63,951 nucleotides of DNA, from assembly GCA_016297945.1 (NCBI GenBank), contig JAEDFR010000004.1:1-63951 (forward strand), written 5' to 3'. The translations under genes and the position numbers were made by a program. The stretch comes from Lachnospiraceae bacterium. GTDB taxonomy: Bacteria > Bacillota > Clostridia > Lachnospirales > Lachnospiraceae. Of the stretch, positions 25,681 to 35,262 are shown in pieces. The first letter of the stretch is position 1, and the number at the start of each line of letters is the position of its first letter. A model generated the notes under the pieces. It was not told the DNA's origin and did no database searches. It saw nothing but the letters and a program-made list of their open reading frames with translations.

Positions 25681-25721
25681 AAAAATGACCACGGACTGTA
25701 TAATCAATCTGTGATCATTTT
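25681..25721 (-). terminator. Terminator after leuS
   Basis: On the minus strand, a stem of about 17 bp (25705-25721 with 25682-25698, with G-U wobbles) is followed by a T-run. It lies 14 nt past the leuS stop and between convergent genes. Confidence 0.65.
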
Positions 25722-25734
25722 CAAATTTTACTCT

Positions 25735-28143
25735 TTATTTTGCAACAATGTTGATAATTCTGCCGGGAACATAGATTTCCTTTATGATATTTCCGGAAAG
25801 CTTATCTCCCAATGCTTCTTTACCCTGTGCAATGACATCTTCTTTTGCAATGTCTTTCGCTACAGAAATAACGACTTTGGTCTTACCATTAATCTGAACA
25901 GCAATCTCAACTGTATCTTCTACCGTTTTTGCTTCATCATATTCCGGCCAGGTCTGCTGATATAAACGACCGTCGAATCCAGCGATACTCCATAACTCCT
26001 CTGAAATGTGAGGTGCAACAGGATTTAACATGATAAGAAATGCTTTATACTCAGCTTTATTAATAGCTCCTTTTTTGGCAATATCATTTAATAAAGTCAT
26101 AAGTGCCGCAATTGCCGTGTTATATTTTAAGGATTCGTAATCATTGGAAACTTTTTTGATTGTCTGATGCATCTTGGTCATCAAATCATCAGAATATTCA
26201 TCTCCATCAACTAAGATATCCTGTAATTTCCATACACGCTCTAAGAATCTGCGACATCCCTTTACACCATTTTCAGACCAGGAAGCGCTTAAATCAAACG
26301 CACCAATAAACATTTCATAAGTTCTTAACGTATCAGCACCGTAATCTCTGACGATATCATCCGGATTTACAACGTTTCCACGGGATTTACTCATCTTCTC
26401 TCCGTTTTCTCCAAGGATCATTCCATGAGAGGTTCTCTTCTGATACGGTTCCGGACAAGGTACCACGCCCTGATCATATAAGAAACGATGCCAGAAACGG
26501 GAATATAATAAATGCAGGGTTGTATGTTCCATACCACCGTTGTACCAGTCAACGGGCATCCAATACTTTAATGCTTCCTTACTTGCCAGCTCTTTATCAT
26601 TGGTAGGATCGGTATATCTTAAGAAATACCAGGAAGAACCAGCCCACTGAGGCATGGTATCCGTTTCTCTCTTGGCCGGACCGCCACAACAGGGACAAGT
26701 TGTATTTACCCAGTCTGTCATGGCAGCAAGCGGTGATTCTCCATTGTCGGTAGGCATATAGCTTTCCACTTCCGGTAATAACAGTGGAAGTTCACTTTCA
26801 TCAAGCGGTACATAACCACATTTTTCACATTTTACAATCGGAATAGGCTCTCCCCAATAACGCTGTCTGGAGAATACCCAGTCACGTAATTTGTAGTTAA
26901 CCTTTGCATGACCGATACCGTTTGCTTCCAGATATTCAATCATTTTTTCTTTTGCATCGGCTACATCCAGTCCATTTAAGAAGCCGGAATTTACCAGTTT
27001 GCCGGTTGCGACATCAGTATAAACTTCTTTCTGAACGTCTTTGCCGCCTGCTACAACTTCAATAATGGGCAAATGAAATTTCTTTGCAAAATCCCAGTCT
27101 CTTTCATCATGTGCCGGAACTGCCATAATAGCACCGGTTCCGTAACTCATAAGTACATAGTCTGATACAAAAATCGGGATTTCAACATCATTTAAAGGAT
27201 TAATAGCCGTCAGGCCATCAATGCAGACACCGGTTTTGTCTTTTGCAAGTTCACTACGTTCAAAATCGGATTTTTTCGCAGCCTGTTCTCTGTATGCAGT
27301 TACATCATCCCAGTTTTTAATACGATCTTTATATTTATCCAAAATCGGATGTTCCGGGGAAACAACCATATAAGTAACACCGAATAACGTATCGCATCTG
27401 GTTGTATAAATCGTCAGCTTTTCATCAGTATCTTTGATTTTGAAATCTACTTCCGCACCGGTAGAACGTCCGATCCAGTTTTTCTGGGAAACCTTTACTC
27501 TTTCTATATAATCAACAGAATCAAGACCATCAATCAGCTTGTCCGCATACTCTGTAATCTTTAACATCCACTGGCTCTGTGCTTTTCTGATAACCTGGGA
27601 ACCGCAACGCTCACAAACACCGTTTACAACCTCTTCATTCGCCAGACCGACCTTACATGAGGTACACCAGTTAATCGGCATTTCCGTTTTGTATGCAAGA
27701 CCTGCTTTAAACAGTTTCAAAAAGATCCACTGTGTCCAATGATAATAATTCGGATCTGTTGTATTGATTTCACGATCCCAGTCAAATGAATATCCTAAAG
27801 AGTGTAACTGATTTTTAAAACGTTCTACATTGTTTGCAGTAACAATCTTTGGATGAATTTTATTCTTGATTGCATAGTTTTCTGTAGGTAAACCAAAAGC
27901 ATCCCAGCCCATAGGATATAAAACATTGTATCCCTGCATTCTTCTTTTACGGGCAACGATATCCAGTGCCGTATAGGGTCTTGGATGACCTACATGTAGT
28001 CCCTGTCCGGACGGATAAGGGAATTCAACCAAAGCATAAAATTTTGGTTTTGAAAAATCTTCACCAACTTTAAAAGCCTTTTCATCATCCCAGACTTTCT
28101 GCCACTTGGTTTCGACTTCTTTATGATTATATGGTTCTGACAT
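25735..28143 (-). CDS. leuS: Leucyl-tRNA synthetase
   Basis: Predicted 802 aa, normal for a bacterial LeuRS. The class I motifs are PYPSGQGLHVGHPRPYTALD (HIGH) and GEKMSKSRGN (KMSKS). The CP1 editing domain is present (about 225-415, TTRCDTLFGVTYMV), as are two zinc-type Cys pairs (CTSC/CERC and CEKC/CPCC). It charges tRNA-Leu. No T-box lies in the 170-nt upstream gap; a plain promoter does. Confidence 0.98.
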   Translation of the reverse strand: MSEPYNHKEVETKWQKVWDDEKAFKVGEDFSKPKFYALVEFPYPSGQGLHVGHPRPYTALDIVARKRRMQGYNVLYPMGWDAFGLPTENYAIKNKIHPKIVTANNVERFKNQLHSLGYSFDWDREINTTDPNYYHWTQWIFLKLFKAGLAYKTEMPINWCTSCKVGLANEEVVNGVCERCGSQVIRKAQSQWMLKITEYADKLIDGLDSVDYIERVKVSQKNWIGRSTGAEVDFKIKDTDEKLTIYTTRCDTLFGVTYMVVSPEHPILDKYKDRIKNWDDVTAYREQAAKKSDFERSELAKDKTGVCIDGLTAINPLNDVEIPIFVSDYVLMSYGTGAIMAVPAHDERDWDFAKKFHLPIIEVVAGGKDVQKEVYTDVATGKLVNSGFLNGLDVADAKEKMIEYLEANGIGHAKVNYKLRDWVFSRQRYWGEPIPIVKCEKCGYVPLDESELPLLLPEVESYMPTDNGESPLAAMTDWVNTTCPCCGGPAKRETDTMPQWAGSSWYFLRYTDPTNDKELASKEALKYWMPVDWYNGGMEHTTLHLLYSRFWHRFLYDQGVVPCPEPYQKRTSHGMILGENGEKMSKSRGNVVNPDDIVRDYGADTLRTYEMFIGAFDLSASWSENGVKGCRRFLERVWKLQDILVDGDEYSDDLMTKMHQTIKKVSNDYESLKYNTAIAALMTLLNDIAKKGAINKAEYKAFLIMLNPVAPHISEELWSIAGFDGRLYQQTWPEYDEAKTVEDTVEIAVQINGKTKVVISVAKDIAKEDVIAQGKEALGDKLSGNIIKEIYVPGRIINIVAK

Positions 28144-28181
28144 GTTAAAACTCCTCTCTCTAAACCTATTAAGCCTTGTTA

Positions 28182-28211
28182 ATTCTAGTCTATTTACTAT
28201 CAGAATGTCAA
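28182..28211 (-). promoter_or_regulatory. Promoter of leuS
   Basis: On the minus strand, -35 TTGACA (28206-28211) and -10 TAGAAT (28182-28187) are 18 nt apart; the leader to the ATG is about 30 nt, too short for a T-box. Confidence 0.6.
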
Positions 28212-28277
28212 GACTTTCAGCGGTTTAATTCGATTGCATTCAGATTGCATTCATTGTTTGAATATCAATATGTTACA

Positions 28278-28306
28278 TTGACATTACAAAATAATCCGAA
28301 TAAAAT
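28278..28306 (+). promoter_or_regulatory. Promoter of tyrA
   Basis: -35 TTGACA (28278-28283) and -10 TAAAAT (28301-28306) are 17 nt apart and about 38 nt before the tyrA ATG. Confidence 0.65.
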
Positions 28307-28344
28307 AAAAAGTGCATACTATAACGGAGGTTTCCATACATATC

Positions 28345-29445
28345 ATGAAAAACAACACTTACGCTTTTGTCGGATTTGGTTTAATTGCAGGTTCCATTGC
28401 AAGAGCCATCCGTGAAAACCATCCAAACGCAGAAATCATCGCTTTCAACCGCTCTTTACCATCTCTTGATCTGGCAGCAAAAGAAGGCGTTTTAAACGAA
28501 TACTATCAATCTCTTGATGAAACTTCATTATCAAAAATCGGACAATGTGAGTTTATTTTTTTATGTGCACCGGTTGAAGCCAATAACCGCAATTTAGAAG
28601 CTTTGGCTCCTTTTGTATCACAAGGCAGCATCCTTACAGATGTTGGAAGTGTCAAAAACAGCATCCATGCAAGGATACGCGAACTTGGCTTACAAAACCA
28701 GTTTATTGGCGGACATCCCATGGCCGGAAGCGAAAAAACCGGTTTTGCAAATTCCAATTCCAAAATTTTGGAAAATGCGTACTATATTCTTGCTCCGGAA
28801 CCCGGTGTAAACATTGAACGCGTGAATGCTTTGCGTTCTCTTACCTTAGAAGCACATGCGATTCCTCTTATCATCAAACCGGAACTGCACGACTACATTA
28901 CCGGTGCAATCTCTCATCTTCCACATGTGATTGCGGCTTCTCTTGTCAATTTTGTACATCAAAAAGATGATGATGGTTTTATGAAGCTGATTGCAGCCGG
29001 AGGATTTAAAGATATAACCCGTATCGCTTCTTCCTCACCGGATATGTGGAAATCCATATGTTCTTCCAATAAGGATAATATTTTACAATTACTGACGGAC
29101 TATATTACATATTTAGAGCAAATCAAAGATACGATTCATTGTAAAGAATTTGATCAGATTTATTCCTTCTTCGATTCTGCAAAGAATTACCGCGATTCTT
29201 TTACCAATGTAGGAAGCGGACCGATCAAGAAGACGTTTGTCTTTTCTGTAGATGTGGATGATAAAGCAGGTGCGATTGCTGAAATTGCAACTGTATTGGC
29301 AAAAGAAAATATTAATATTAAAAATATTGGAATTAATCACAATCGTGAAATCCAACAGGGTGCTCTTGCAATTGAATTTTATGATGAAGCAGCCATGCTA
29401 CTTGCAAAGCATATTTTAAAGGAAAATAGTTATTGTATCTATTAG
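28345..29445 (+). CDS. tyrA: Prephenate dehydrogenase with C-terminal ACT domain
   Basis: Predicted 366 aa. The N-terminal Rossmann motif is FVGFGLIAGSIARAI; the catalytic-domain signatures GGHPMAGSEKTGF and ISHLPHVIAASLVNF are typical of TyrA. A C-terminal ACT domain (about 295-365, FSVDVDDKAGAIAEIATVLA) probably gives tyrosine feedback. It oxidises prephenate to 4-hydroxyphenylpyruvate in tyrosine synthesis. The ATG at 28345 gives a normal N-terminus; GGAGG is 14 nt before it, a slightly long spacing, and a GTG at 28312 is an in-frame alternative. It is monocistronic. Confidence 0.93.
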   Translation: MKNNTYAFVGFGLIAGSIARAIRENHPNAEIIAFNRSLPSLDLAAKEGVLNEYYQSLDETSLSKIGQCEFIFLCAPVEANNRNLEALAPFVSQGSILTDVGSVKNSIHARIRELGLQNQFIGGHPMAGSEKTGFANSNSKILENAYYILAPEPGVNIERVNALRSLTLEAHAIPLIIKPELHDYITGAISHLPHVIAASLVNFVHQKDDDGFMKLIAAGGFKDITRIASSSPDMWKSICSSNKDNILQLLTDYITYLEQIKDTIHCKEFDQIYSFFDSAKNYRDSFTNVGSGPIKKTFVFSVDVDDKAGAIAEIATVLAKENINIKNIGINHNREIQQGALAIEFYDEAAMLLAKHILKENSYCIY

Positions 29446-29481
29446 TTAAGTTAAATCAAAATAATTGTAACATTGTAATAT

Positions 29482-29543
29482 AAAAGCCCATTTCTGATAT
29501 ATTGTAATACCATAATGATTAAATATATCAGAATCGGGCTTTT
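29482..29543 (+). terminator. Terminator after tyrA
   Basis: A long hairpin pairs AAAAGCCC plus about 14 further bases (29482-29503) with the complementary GGGCTTTT arm (29522-29543, one mismatch), symmetric enough to work in both directions. Confidence 0.75.
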
Positions 29544-29655
29544 CTATATTTCCATATCAATTTGGAACAATATTTGCACTCATAAGATCTTCCTGCTTAA
29601 TGACAATATCAGTTGCAATTTTCAACCTGCTTTGTAGGATATTTATATTATAATA

Positions 29656-29861
29656 CTAAATACCTCTAACCTCACTTGCCGTATTTTTTAATCTCTGAGA
29701 AGTATTTTTTGTTGCCAAAATTACAACTTTTTTTTCTTGGAACGAATATACTCTGCCACTTCAGAATAATCGCCATCCCTTGATGCAATACAAATAATAT
29801 CTATAGATTTATTCGATTCTAAAATAGACTTGATATCTTCGATGATTTTATCATCTCCCAT
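29656..29861 (-). pseudogene. NYN/LabA-like (PIN-fold) fragment with -1 frameshift at an A8 run
   Basis: From ATG 29861 (GGAGG 8 nt upstream) the frame encodes 46 residues, including IDIICIASRDGDYSEVAEYI, very like the C-terminal half of NYN-domain nucleases (IVLVSGDGDFxPLV). It stops at 29721-29723 right after an A8 run. Moving to the -1 frame at that run continues the family pattern (KKVVILATKNTSQRLKNTASEVRGI) to a TAG at 29656-29658. The N-terminal half of the domain, with its first catalytic Asp, is missing. A decayed gene is the simplest reading. The run also forms A-AAA-AAG in phase, a known -1 slippery heptamer, so programmed shifting is not excluded. Confidence 0.6.
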
Positions 29862-30283
29862 ATTGATAATCCTCCACTAAAAAATAATCTTTCTGACACT
29901 TCAACTTTGTATCTACAATCCAATTGTTATAACAAATAGGATAATTTTACGTATTGCTTGCAAATTGTATCAGCTATAAACTAGTTCCCCAATAAAAATA
30001 GCACAAAAGGAAGCTGAAACTATGCTAAATTATTATATGGTATTTTTTATCAATGTTATATATACATACTATTTGTGTTTATTATAACAGACTCTGATAC
30101 TTTTTGTGAAAAATTCTAGACATTTTATAACTGCACTGATATAATCAATTCATTCTAGGAACATTTCTGACCATCTCGGTCGCAATTCCCATGAAACAAA
30201 ATATCTTATACAACCATCGAAAGACAGTTATAGTTTATTATATACCACTACTCTGTCTTCTCACAAAAGAAAGGAACACGTCT
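29862..30283. other. A+T-rich spacer of about 420 bp without recognisable genes
   Basis: I see no ORF with support, no RNA structure of note and no repeat family here. On the plus side, GAAAGGAA lies before the ATG at 30284. The sequence is consistent with decayed DNA between two damaged genes. Confidence 0.5.
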
Positions 30284-31171
30284 ATGAATGCACCTCATTT
30301 TAACACATCTTCCAAATCAAATCAGATCATCATTACACTCGATCAGGTAACCGGACCAGTACAGATTCCCATGACAAATGACTATCTTTTCCGTGCATTA
30401 TTACAAAAGAATAATCATGTTTTAAAAGGACTCATCTGCTCTCTTCTACATCTAAAACCGGAAGAAGTAATATCTGTCACGATTCTTAATCCCATTGTAC
30501 TCGGAGATTATATTGACAACAAAGATTTCGTTTTAGACATTCGCTGCCTGCTCAACGATAACACCATCATTAATCTTGAAATGCAGGTTGTTAATCAGCA
30601 TAACTGGCCGGAACGATCCCTTAGTTATCTCTGCCGCTCTTTTGATCACCTTCAAAGCGGAGATGATTATATCCATGTAAAAACAGCAATTCAGATTGGA
30701 ATTCTGGATTTCACACTATTTCCGGATGCCCCGGAATTTTATGCAACATATATGATGACAAACATCAAAAATCACCAAATCTACAGTAGCAAACTGCGGC
30801 TTTCTGTGCTAGACTTAACCCATATAGACCTTGCAACAAAGGAAGACCGACTTTTCCACATTGATTATTGGGCTTCCCTCTTTAAAGCCACAACATGGTA
30901 GGAAATTAAAATGCTTGCTCAAAAAGATTCATTTATTAAAGAAGCATCCGATACGATTCTGCAGCTTTCGCAAGACGAACAGATTCGCCAACGCTGTGAA
31001 GCAAGAGCCGACTATTTATTTTGGCAAAGAGTTGAGGAAGAATACAAAAAAGAACTGGAGGAAAAATATCAAAAAGTATTATCTGAAAAGCAACAATTGG
31101 AAAAAGAAAACTTAGAAAACAGAGCACGAATTAAAGAATTAGAGTCGCAATTAGCTATAAATAATTCATGA
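30284..31171 (+). pseudogene. Rpn/PD-(D/E)XK-family transposase-like gene interrupted by an in-frame amber codon
   Basis: The N-terminal part (205 residues from ATG 30284, AAGGAA upstream) has MTNDYLFRALLQ, DIRCLLNDNTIINLEMQV (the D...ExQ nuclease core) and WPERSLSYLCRSFD, signatures of the Rpn/PD-(D/E)XK transposase family. Codon 206 is TAG (30899-30901). The same frame then continues without interruption through EIKMLAQKD and a Glu/Lys-rich coiled C-terminus to 31171, as in full-length relatives of about 290 aa. One G-to-T change (GAG to TAG) would explain it. The C-terminal segment from ATG 30911 lacks a ribosome binding site. Confidence 0.75.
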
Positions 31172-31196
31172 ATTTGTTAATGCAGTAAGTCATGTA

Positions 31197-31330
31197 ATAA
31201 AAAATATATCTTTACTCGTCGCATTTTACTCTGTTTTGTGCTTTTCTTAGTGGTATAAGCGAGCAAAATTAATGCCTGATTTCAACTGTTCGAAGACGAA
31301 GTCTGAGTTTTGAAATCAGGCATTTAATTA
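31197..31330. repeat. Second copy of the palindromic repeat: left arm plus core hairpin
   Basis: The segment aligns to the left half and core of the 9794-10029 element: the atatatcttt block, cttagtggtataagcgagcaaaa (tagcggcataggcgaacaaaa there), then a 14-bp stem (31272-31285 with 31310-31323) around an almost identical loop with gaagacgaagtctgag. The stem differs from the first copy at two base pairs and both sides changed together. The right arm is absent. It lies between the plus-strand transposase-like gene and the convergent PilZ gene, ending 2 nt before the latter's stop. Confidence 0.82.
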
Positions 31331-31332
31331 TT

Positions 31333-31677
31333 CTACTGATTACTATTTACTGTATCATAAATTTCAATTCTTGCAGCATCCATTTCCGGCATGCCGATAA
31401 AAATACCACCATATTTAAAAGCATCTTCATCTTTTTCGATACGGACAATTTCGACAAATGCATGAATGACCTCTTTTGTCCAAATTGTTAAATATGCTTC
31501 ATAAACAGCTCCGATTTCCAACGGTATCGTACAATAAAAACCAAGTCCGGTCTTTGAAACATCGGAAACTTCTATTGCAACATCCTGCTCTTTTTCATCG
31601 GAATTATCCAATCTTTTTAAAATAAGACGGGATGTTAATTCCAGACGTTTATTTCTTCTTCTTTCCATACCAGCCAT
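31333..31677 (-). CDS. PilZ-domain protein, probable c-di-GMP receptor
   Basis: Predicted 114 aa made of one PilZ domain. The c-di-GMP motifs are both present: RRRNKR near the N-terminus (RxxxR) and DVSKTGLGF (D/NxSxxG). Single-domain PilZ proteins relay c-di-GMP to motility, secretion or exopolysaccharide machinery; the target here is unknown. No diguanylate cyclase is in the window. The chemotaxis genes cheV and cheY elsewhere in the window show that the organism is probably motile. Confidence 0.85.
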   Translation of the reverse strand: MAGMERRRNKRLELTSRLILKRLDNSDEKEQDVAIEVSDVSKTGLGFYCTIPLEIGAVYEAYLTIWTKEVIHAFVEIVRIEKDEDAFKYGGIFIGMPEMDAARIEIYDTVNSNQ

Positions 31678-31754
31678 AATTTTCCTCCTAAATCACACAT
31701 GACATCATACATTACATGTGTTTATTTTATCGAAAAGATAAAAAAAATACAACA

Positions 31755-32792
31755 CTAGATTATGATCATGGCATCTCCAAAAGAAAAGAATCGATATCTT
31801 TCTTTTACGGCAATCTCATATGCGTGTAATACATGTTCACGACCTGCCAAGGCTGAAACCAGCATAATCAGTGTGGATTCCGGCAAATGGAAATTGGTAA
31901 TCAATCCATCTAACACCTTAAACCGATAACCGGGATAGATAAAAATTTCGGTATTTTCACATCCGGGATGCACGAATCCATCCTCATCAGCTGCACTCTC
32001 AATCGTACGACAGCTTGTCGTGCCGACACAAATGATACGTCCGCCATTCTTTTTGGTTTCGTTAATCAAATCGGCGGATTCTTTCGTAATCTCATAATAT
32101 TCGGAATGCATATGATGATTGATCAGTTTCTCTTCTTTTACGGGTCGGAAGGTTCCCAGACCGACATGTAAGGTTACCGGGGCGATTTTAACTCCCATAG
32201 CCTGAATTTGTTCTAATAATTCTTTTGTAAAATGTAATCCGGCAGTTGGTGCAGCGGCACTTCCTTCATACTTTGCATAAACCGTCTGATAACGGTTTTT
32301 ATCCTGCAATTTATGCGTAATATATGGAGGCAGCGGCATTTCACCAAGTGCATCCAGTACTTCTTCAAAAATGCCTTCATATGAAAACTGAATTAAGCGG
32401 TTTCCTTCTTCCAGGATATCAACCACTTCCGCTTTTAATAAACCGTCACCGAATACGACTTTGGCTCCAATTTTCATTTTTTTACCGGGTTTTACAAGGG
32501 TTTCCCATTTATCATTTTCTTTTCTCTTCAACAAAAGAACTTCAATGGTCGCACCGGTATCTTCTTTTACACCATATAAACGTGCCGGAATAACCTTGGT
32601 ATTGTTTAATACCAGGCAATCCCCCGGTTTTAAGAAAGAAGGGACTTCTTTAAATACATGGTGTCCTATTTCGCCTGTTTTTTTATCCAGTTTCAACAAT
32701 CTGGAACTACTCCGATCCTCCAGCGGATCCTGCGCAATCAGTTCCTCGGGAAGATCAAAGTAAAAATCAGATTTTAATAATACTTGTTCCAT
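31755..32792 (-). CDS. queA: S-adenosylmethionine:tRNA ribosyltransferase-isomerase
   Basis: Predicted 345 aa. Family signatures include FDLPEELIAQDP, RDSSSRLL-type ERSSSRLLKLD, GSAAAPTAGLHFT and NFHLPESTLIMLVSALAG. It adds the cyclopentanediol unit to preQ1 in tRNA to form epoxyqueuosine. No tgt or other queuosine gene adjoins it; it follows pheT by 9 nt on the same strand. Confidence 0.96.
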   Translation of the reverse strand: MEQVLLKSDFYFDLPEELIAQDPLEDRSSSRLLKLDKKTGEIGHHVFKEVPSFLKPGDCLVLNNTKVIPARLYGVKEDTGATIEVLLLKRKENDKWETLVKPGKKMKIGAKVVFGDGLLKAEVVDILEEGNRLIQFSYEGIFEEVLDALGEMPLPPYITHKLQDKNRYQTVYAKYEGSAAAPTAGLHFTKELLEQIQAMGVKIAPVTLHVGLGTFRPVKEEKLINHHMHSEYYEITKESADLINETKKNGGRIICVGTTSCRTIESAADEDGFVHPGCENTEIFIYPGYRFKVLDGLITNFHLPESTLIMLVSALAGREHVLHAYEIAVKERYRFFSFGDAMIII

Positions 32793-32801
32793 AAAAATGA
32801 A

Positions 32802-35249
32802 TTAACCTCTTAATTCAACATCCAAATCATTCTTCAATGTGCGGCAAATCTTATCAACGAATTTTTGAACGGAATCACCTTCAAACGGTTCTTCCTTGGG
32901 CATAAAGGTTATGGTATAAGCCATACTCTTCTTTCCTTCCGGAATACGATCGCCTTCATATACATCGAATAATTTCACATCTTTGATATATTTATTTGCT
33001 TTGCGGATACAATCCTCAACCTGTTTGAATGTAATATCTTTATTCATGAGGAATGCAAGATCTCGTTTTTCCTCAGCAAATTTTGCCAAAGGTTGAAAGG
33101 TTCTCTTTTTACCATACCATGCAGATAAAGCATCTAAATCCAGCTCCATGACATAAGCAGGAGTACGCATATCCAGTTCATCCTGAATATCATAAGCCAC
33201 TTTACCAAAGAAACCGATATCTACTCCTTCACAAGATACACGAACAGCCTGATAAGGATGTAAAAATGATTTCTTCGTTTCTTCATATGCAAACGTTATA
33301 TCCATACTGCTTGCAATTGTTTCAGCAATAGATTTCATTGTATAGAAGGATTCTTCATTGCCGAATATTGCAACACAAAGACGATTCTTTTCTTCCGGAT
33401 ACTCTGTTAAAGGTAAAGCTTTGGGAACAAAAATCTTTGCAACTTCAAATAATCTTCCGCTTAAAATACCATTCTTTTCATTTCTGGAAACAGCATTGAG
33501 CATGGAAGCAACAAGTGTTGTACGCATCAATGACAAATCCTGATTAATCGGATTCATAATTTTAATCGCATTTCTTTCCATTGCATCTTCGGGATATCTT
33601 AACAAATCCAAATCAGAAGGTGAGAAGAAAGAATAATGCATGCATTCATGAGCACCAGTCATGCAAAGTGTTTTCTTTAATGCAAGCTCTCCTTTTTGCT
33701 GCATGTTCAAACCGCCCATGGTAAGCTCTGCCGTAGGCATAAAGGTTGGAACAATATGGTCATAACCATACATACGGATAACTTCTTCCGCTACATCCGG
33801 ATAACGCTCTACTTTGCTGTCTGCATTCGGAAGCATGTCTTCACGATATGCCGGAATCTGAATGGTCAATGCATCGCCATCTACAGTAGGATTGAAATGT
33901 AAATCTTTCATAACCTTACAGATATCTTCTGTCGGAACGGTAATACCAAGCACACTATTTACTTTTTGAATACTTACTGTCATCGGAGTCGGTTCGATTG
34001 AATTACCGGTATTCACATCAACATGTGTAGATGAAACCTTACCTGCACCTAACTCTTCAATCAAATGAAGAGCTCGTTTCATACCTAAAACGGTGGAATA
34101 TTCATCCACACCTTTCTCATAACGGGAACTTGCATCGGAACTCTTTCCAAGACTTCTGGCAGTTTTACGCACATTGTCTCGTGCAAATTTAGCCGATTCA
34201 AATAAAACAGCTGTTGTCGTATCACGAATTTCGGAATTTAAACCACCCATAACACCGGCCAATGCTACCGGTTTAACACCATCACAAATGACCAGATTGG
34301 CATCTGTCATACTGTATTCCTGTTCGTCTAAGGTAACAATCTTTTCACCGTTACCCGCACGTCTTACGACAATTTCATTTCCTTCCAGATAAGAACAGTC
34401 AAATGCGTGCATCGGCTGACCGATTTCTTTTAATACATAGTTGGTAATATCAACGACATTCGAAATCGAACCCATTCCAACCAAGGCCAGACGACGTTTC
34501 ATCCATGCCGGTGATTCTTCGATTTTTACATCATGTACATAATGAGCAGAGTATCTGGGGCATAAATCCGGTGCCTGTACCGTAACCTTAAATCCGTCTT
34601 TTGTAACATCTGTTTCTGTATAATCGGTTGCAGGCATTTTTAATTCTTTGGAAAGCATGGCAGCAACCTCTCTTGCCATACCCAGAATGCTCTGGCAGTC
34701 AGGACGATTTGCGGTTAATGCAATATCAAAAATCCACTCATCCAGTCCGGTAAGTTTTTTTACATCGGATCCGATTTCTGCATCGTCAGGTAAAACCAAC
34801 AATCCATTGTACTCGGAACCGGGATACAAATCTTCTGTAAGACCCAATTCTACACCGGAACAGAGCATACCACAGGATTCATAACCACGTAATTTACCTT
34901 TTTTAATGGTCATAACACCTTCTACCGTCTTATGATCCTTTGCTGTAGCATAAACACTTGCGCCAACCAAGGCCAACGGGAATTTTCCACCGGCTTTTAC
35001 ATTGTCTGCGCCACAGCAAACCTGCATTTTGCCATGTAATCCGGCATCCACCTGGCATACATGTAAATGTGTTTCCGGAATCGGTTCACAGGATTCCACA
35101 TAACCAACCACAATATTTGAAATATCTTTTCCTAATTCATATTTTTCTTCTACTTCAAAACCGGCGTCGAACATTTTCTTTTCTAATTCATCAACTGTTA
35201 CGTCGCTAATATCAACATAGTCCTGAAGCCAACTCAATGGTAATATCAT
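32802..35249 (-). CDS. pheT: Phenylalanyl-tRNA synthetase beta subunit
   Basis: Predicted 815 aa, normal length. It shows the N-terminal OB/tRNA-binding domain (ISNIVVGYVESCEP), the B3/B4 editing region (IFDIALTANRPDC), B5 and the C-terminal anticodon-binding ferredoxin-like domain (REDLAFLM-type KRDLAFLMNKDITF). It forms the alpha2-beta2 enzyme with PheS, encoded 13 nt upstream. Confidence 0.97.
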   Translation of the reverse strand: MILPLSWLQDYVDISDVTVDELEKKMFDAGFEVEEKYELGKDISNIVVGYVESCEPIPETHLHVCQVDAGLHGKMQVCCGADNVKAGGKFPLALVGASVYATAKDHKTVEGVMTIKKGKLRGYESCGMLCSGVELGLTEDLYPGSEYNGLLVLPDDAEIGSDVKKLTGLDEWIFDIALTANRPDCQSILGMAREVAAMLSKELKMPATDYTETDVTKDGFKVTVQAPDLCPRYSAHYVHDVKIEESPAWMKRRLALVGMGSISNVVDITNYVLKEIGQPMHAFDCSYLEGNEIVVRRAGNGEKIVTLDEQEYSMTDANLVICDGVKPVALAGVMGGLNSEIRDTTTAVLFESAKFARDNVRKTARSLGKSSDASSRYEKGVDEYSTVLGMKRALHLIEELGAGKVSSTHVDVNTGNSIEPTPMTVSIQKVNSVLGITVPTEDICKVMKDLHFNPTVDGDALTIQIPAYREDMLPNADSKVERYPDVAEEVIRMYGYDHIVPTFMPTAELTMGGLNMQQKGELALKKTLCMTGAHECMHYSFFSPSDLDLLRYPEDAMERNAIKIMNPINQDLSLMRTTLVASMLNAVSRNEKNGILSGRLFEVAKIFVPKALPLTEYPEEKNRLCVAIFGNEESFYTMKSIAETIASSMDITFAYEETKKSFLHPYQAVRVSCEGVDIGFFGKVAYDIQDELDMRTPAYVMELDLDALSAWYGKKRTFQPLAKFAEEKRDLAFLMNKDITFKQVEDCIRKANKYIKDVKLFDVYEGDRIPEGKKSMAYTITFMPKEEPFEGDSVQKFVDKICRTLKNDLDVELRG

Positions 35250-35262
35250 AATCTGCCTCCGT

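Noticed and set aside
28144..28311. T-box leader for leuS or tyrA
   Set aside because: The gap holds two divergent promoters and no GGTGG-type T-box sequence or terminator hairpin.
30911..31171. Separate small coiled-coil gene of 86 aa
   Set aside because: It is the same frame as the upstream transposase-like gene after one TAG codon and has no ribosome binding site, so it is treated as part of one interrupted gene.
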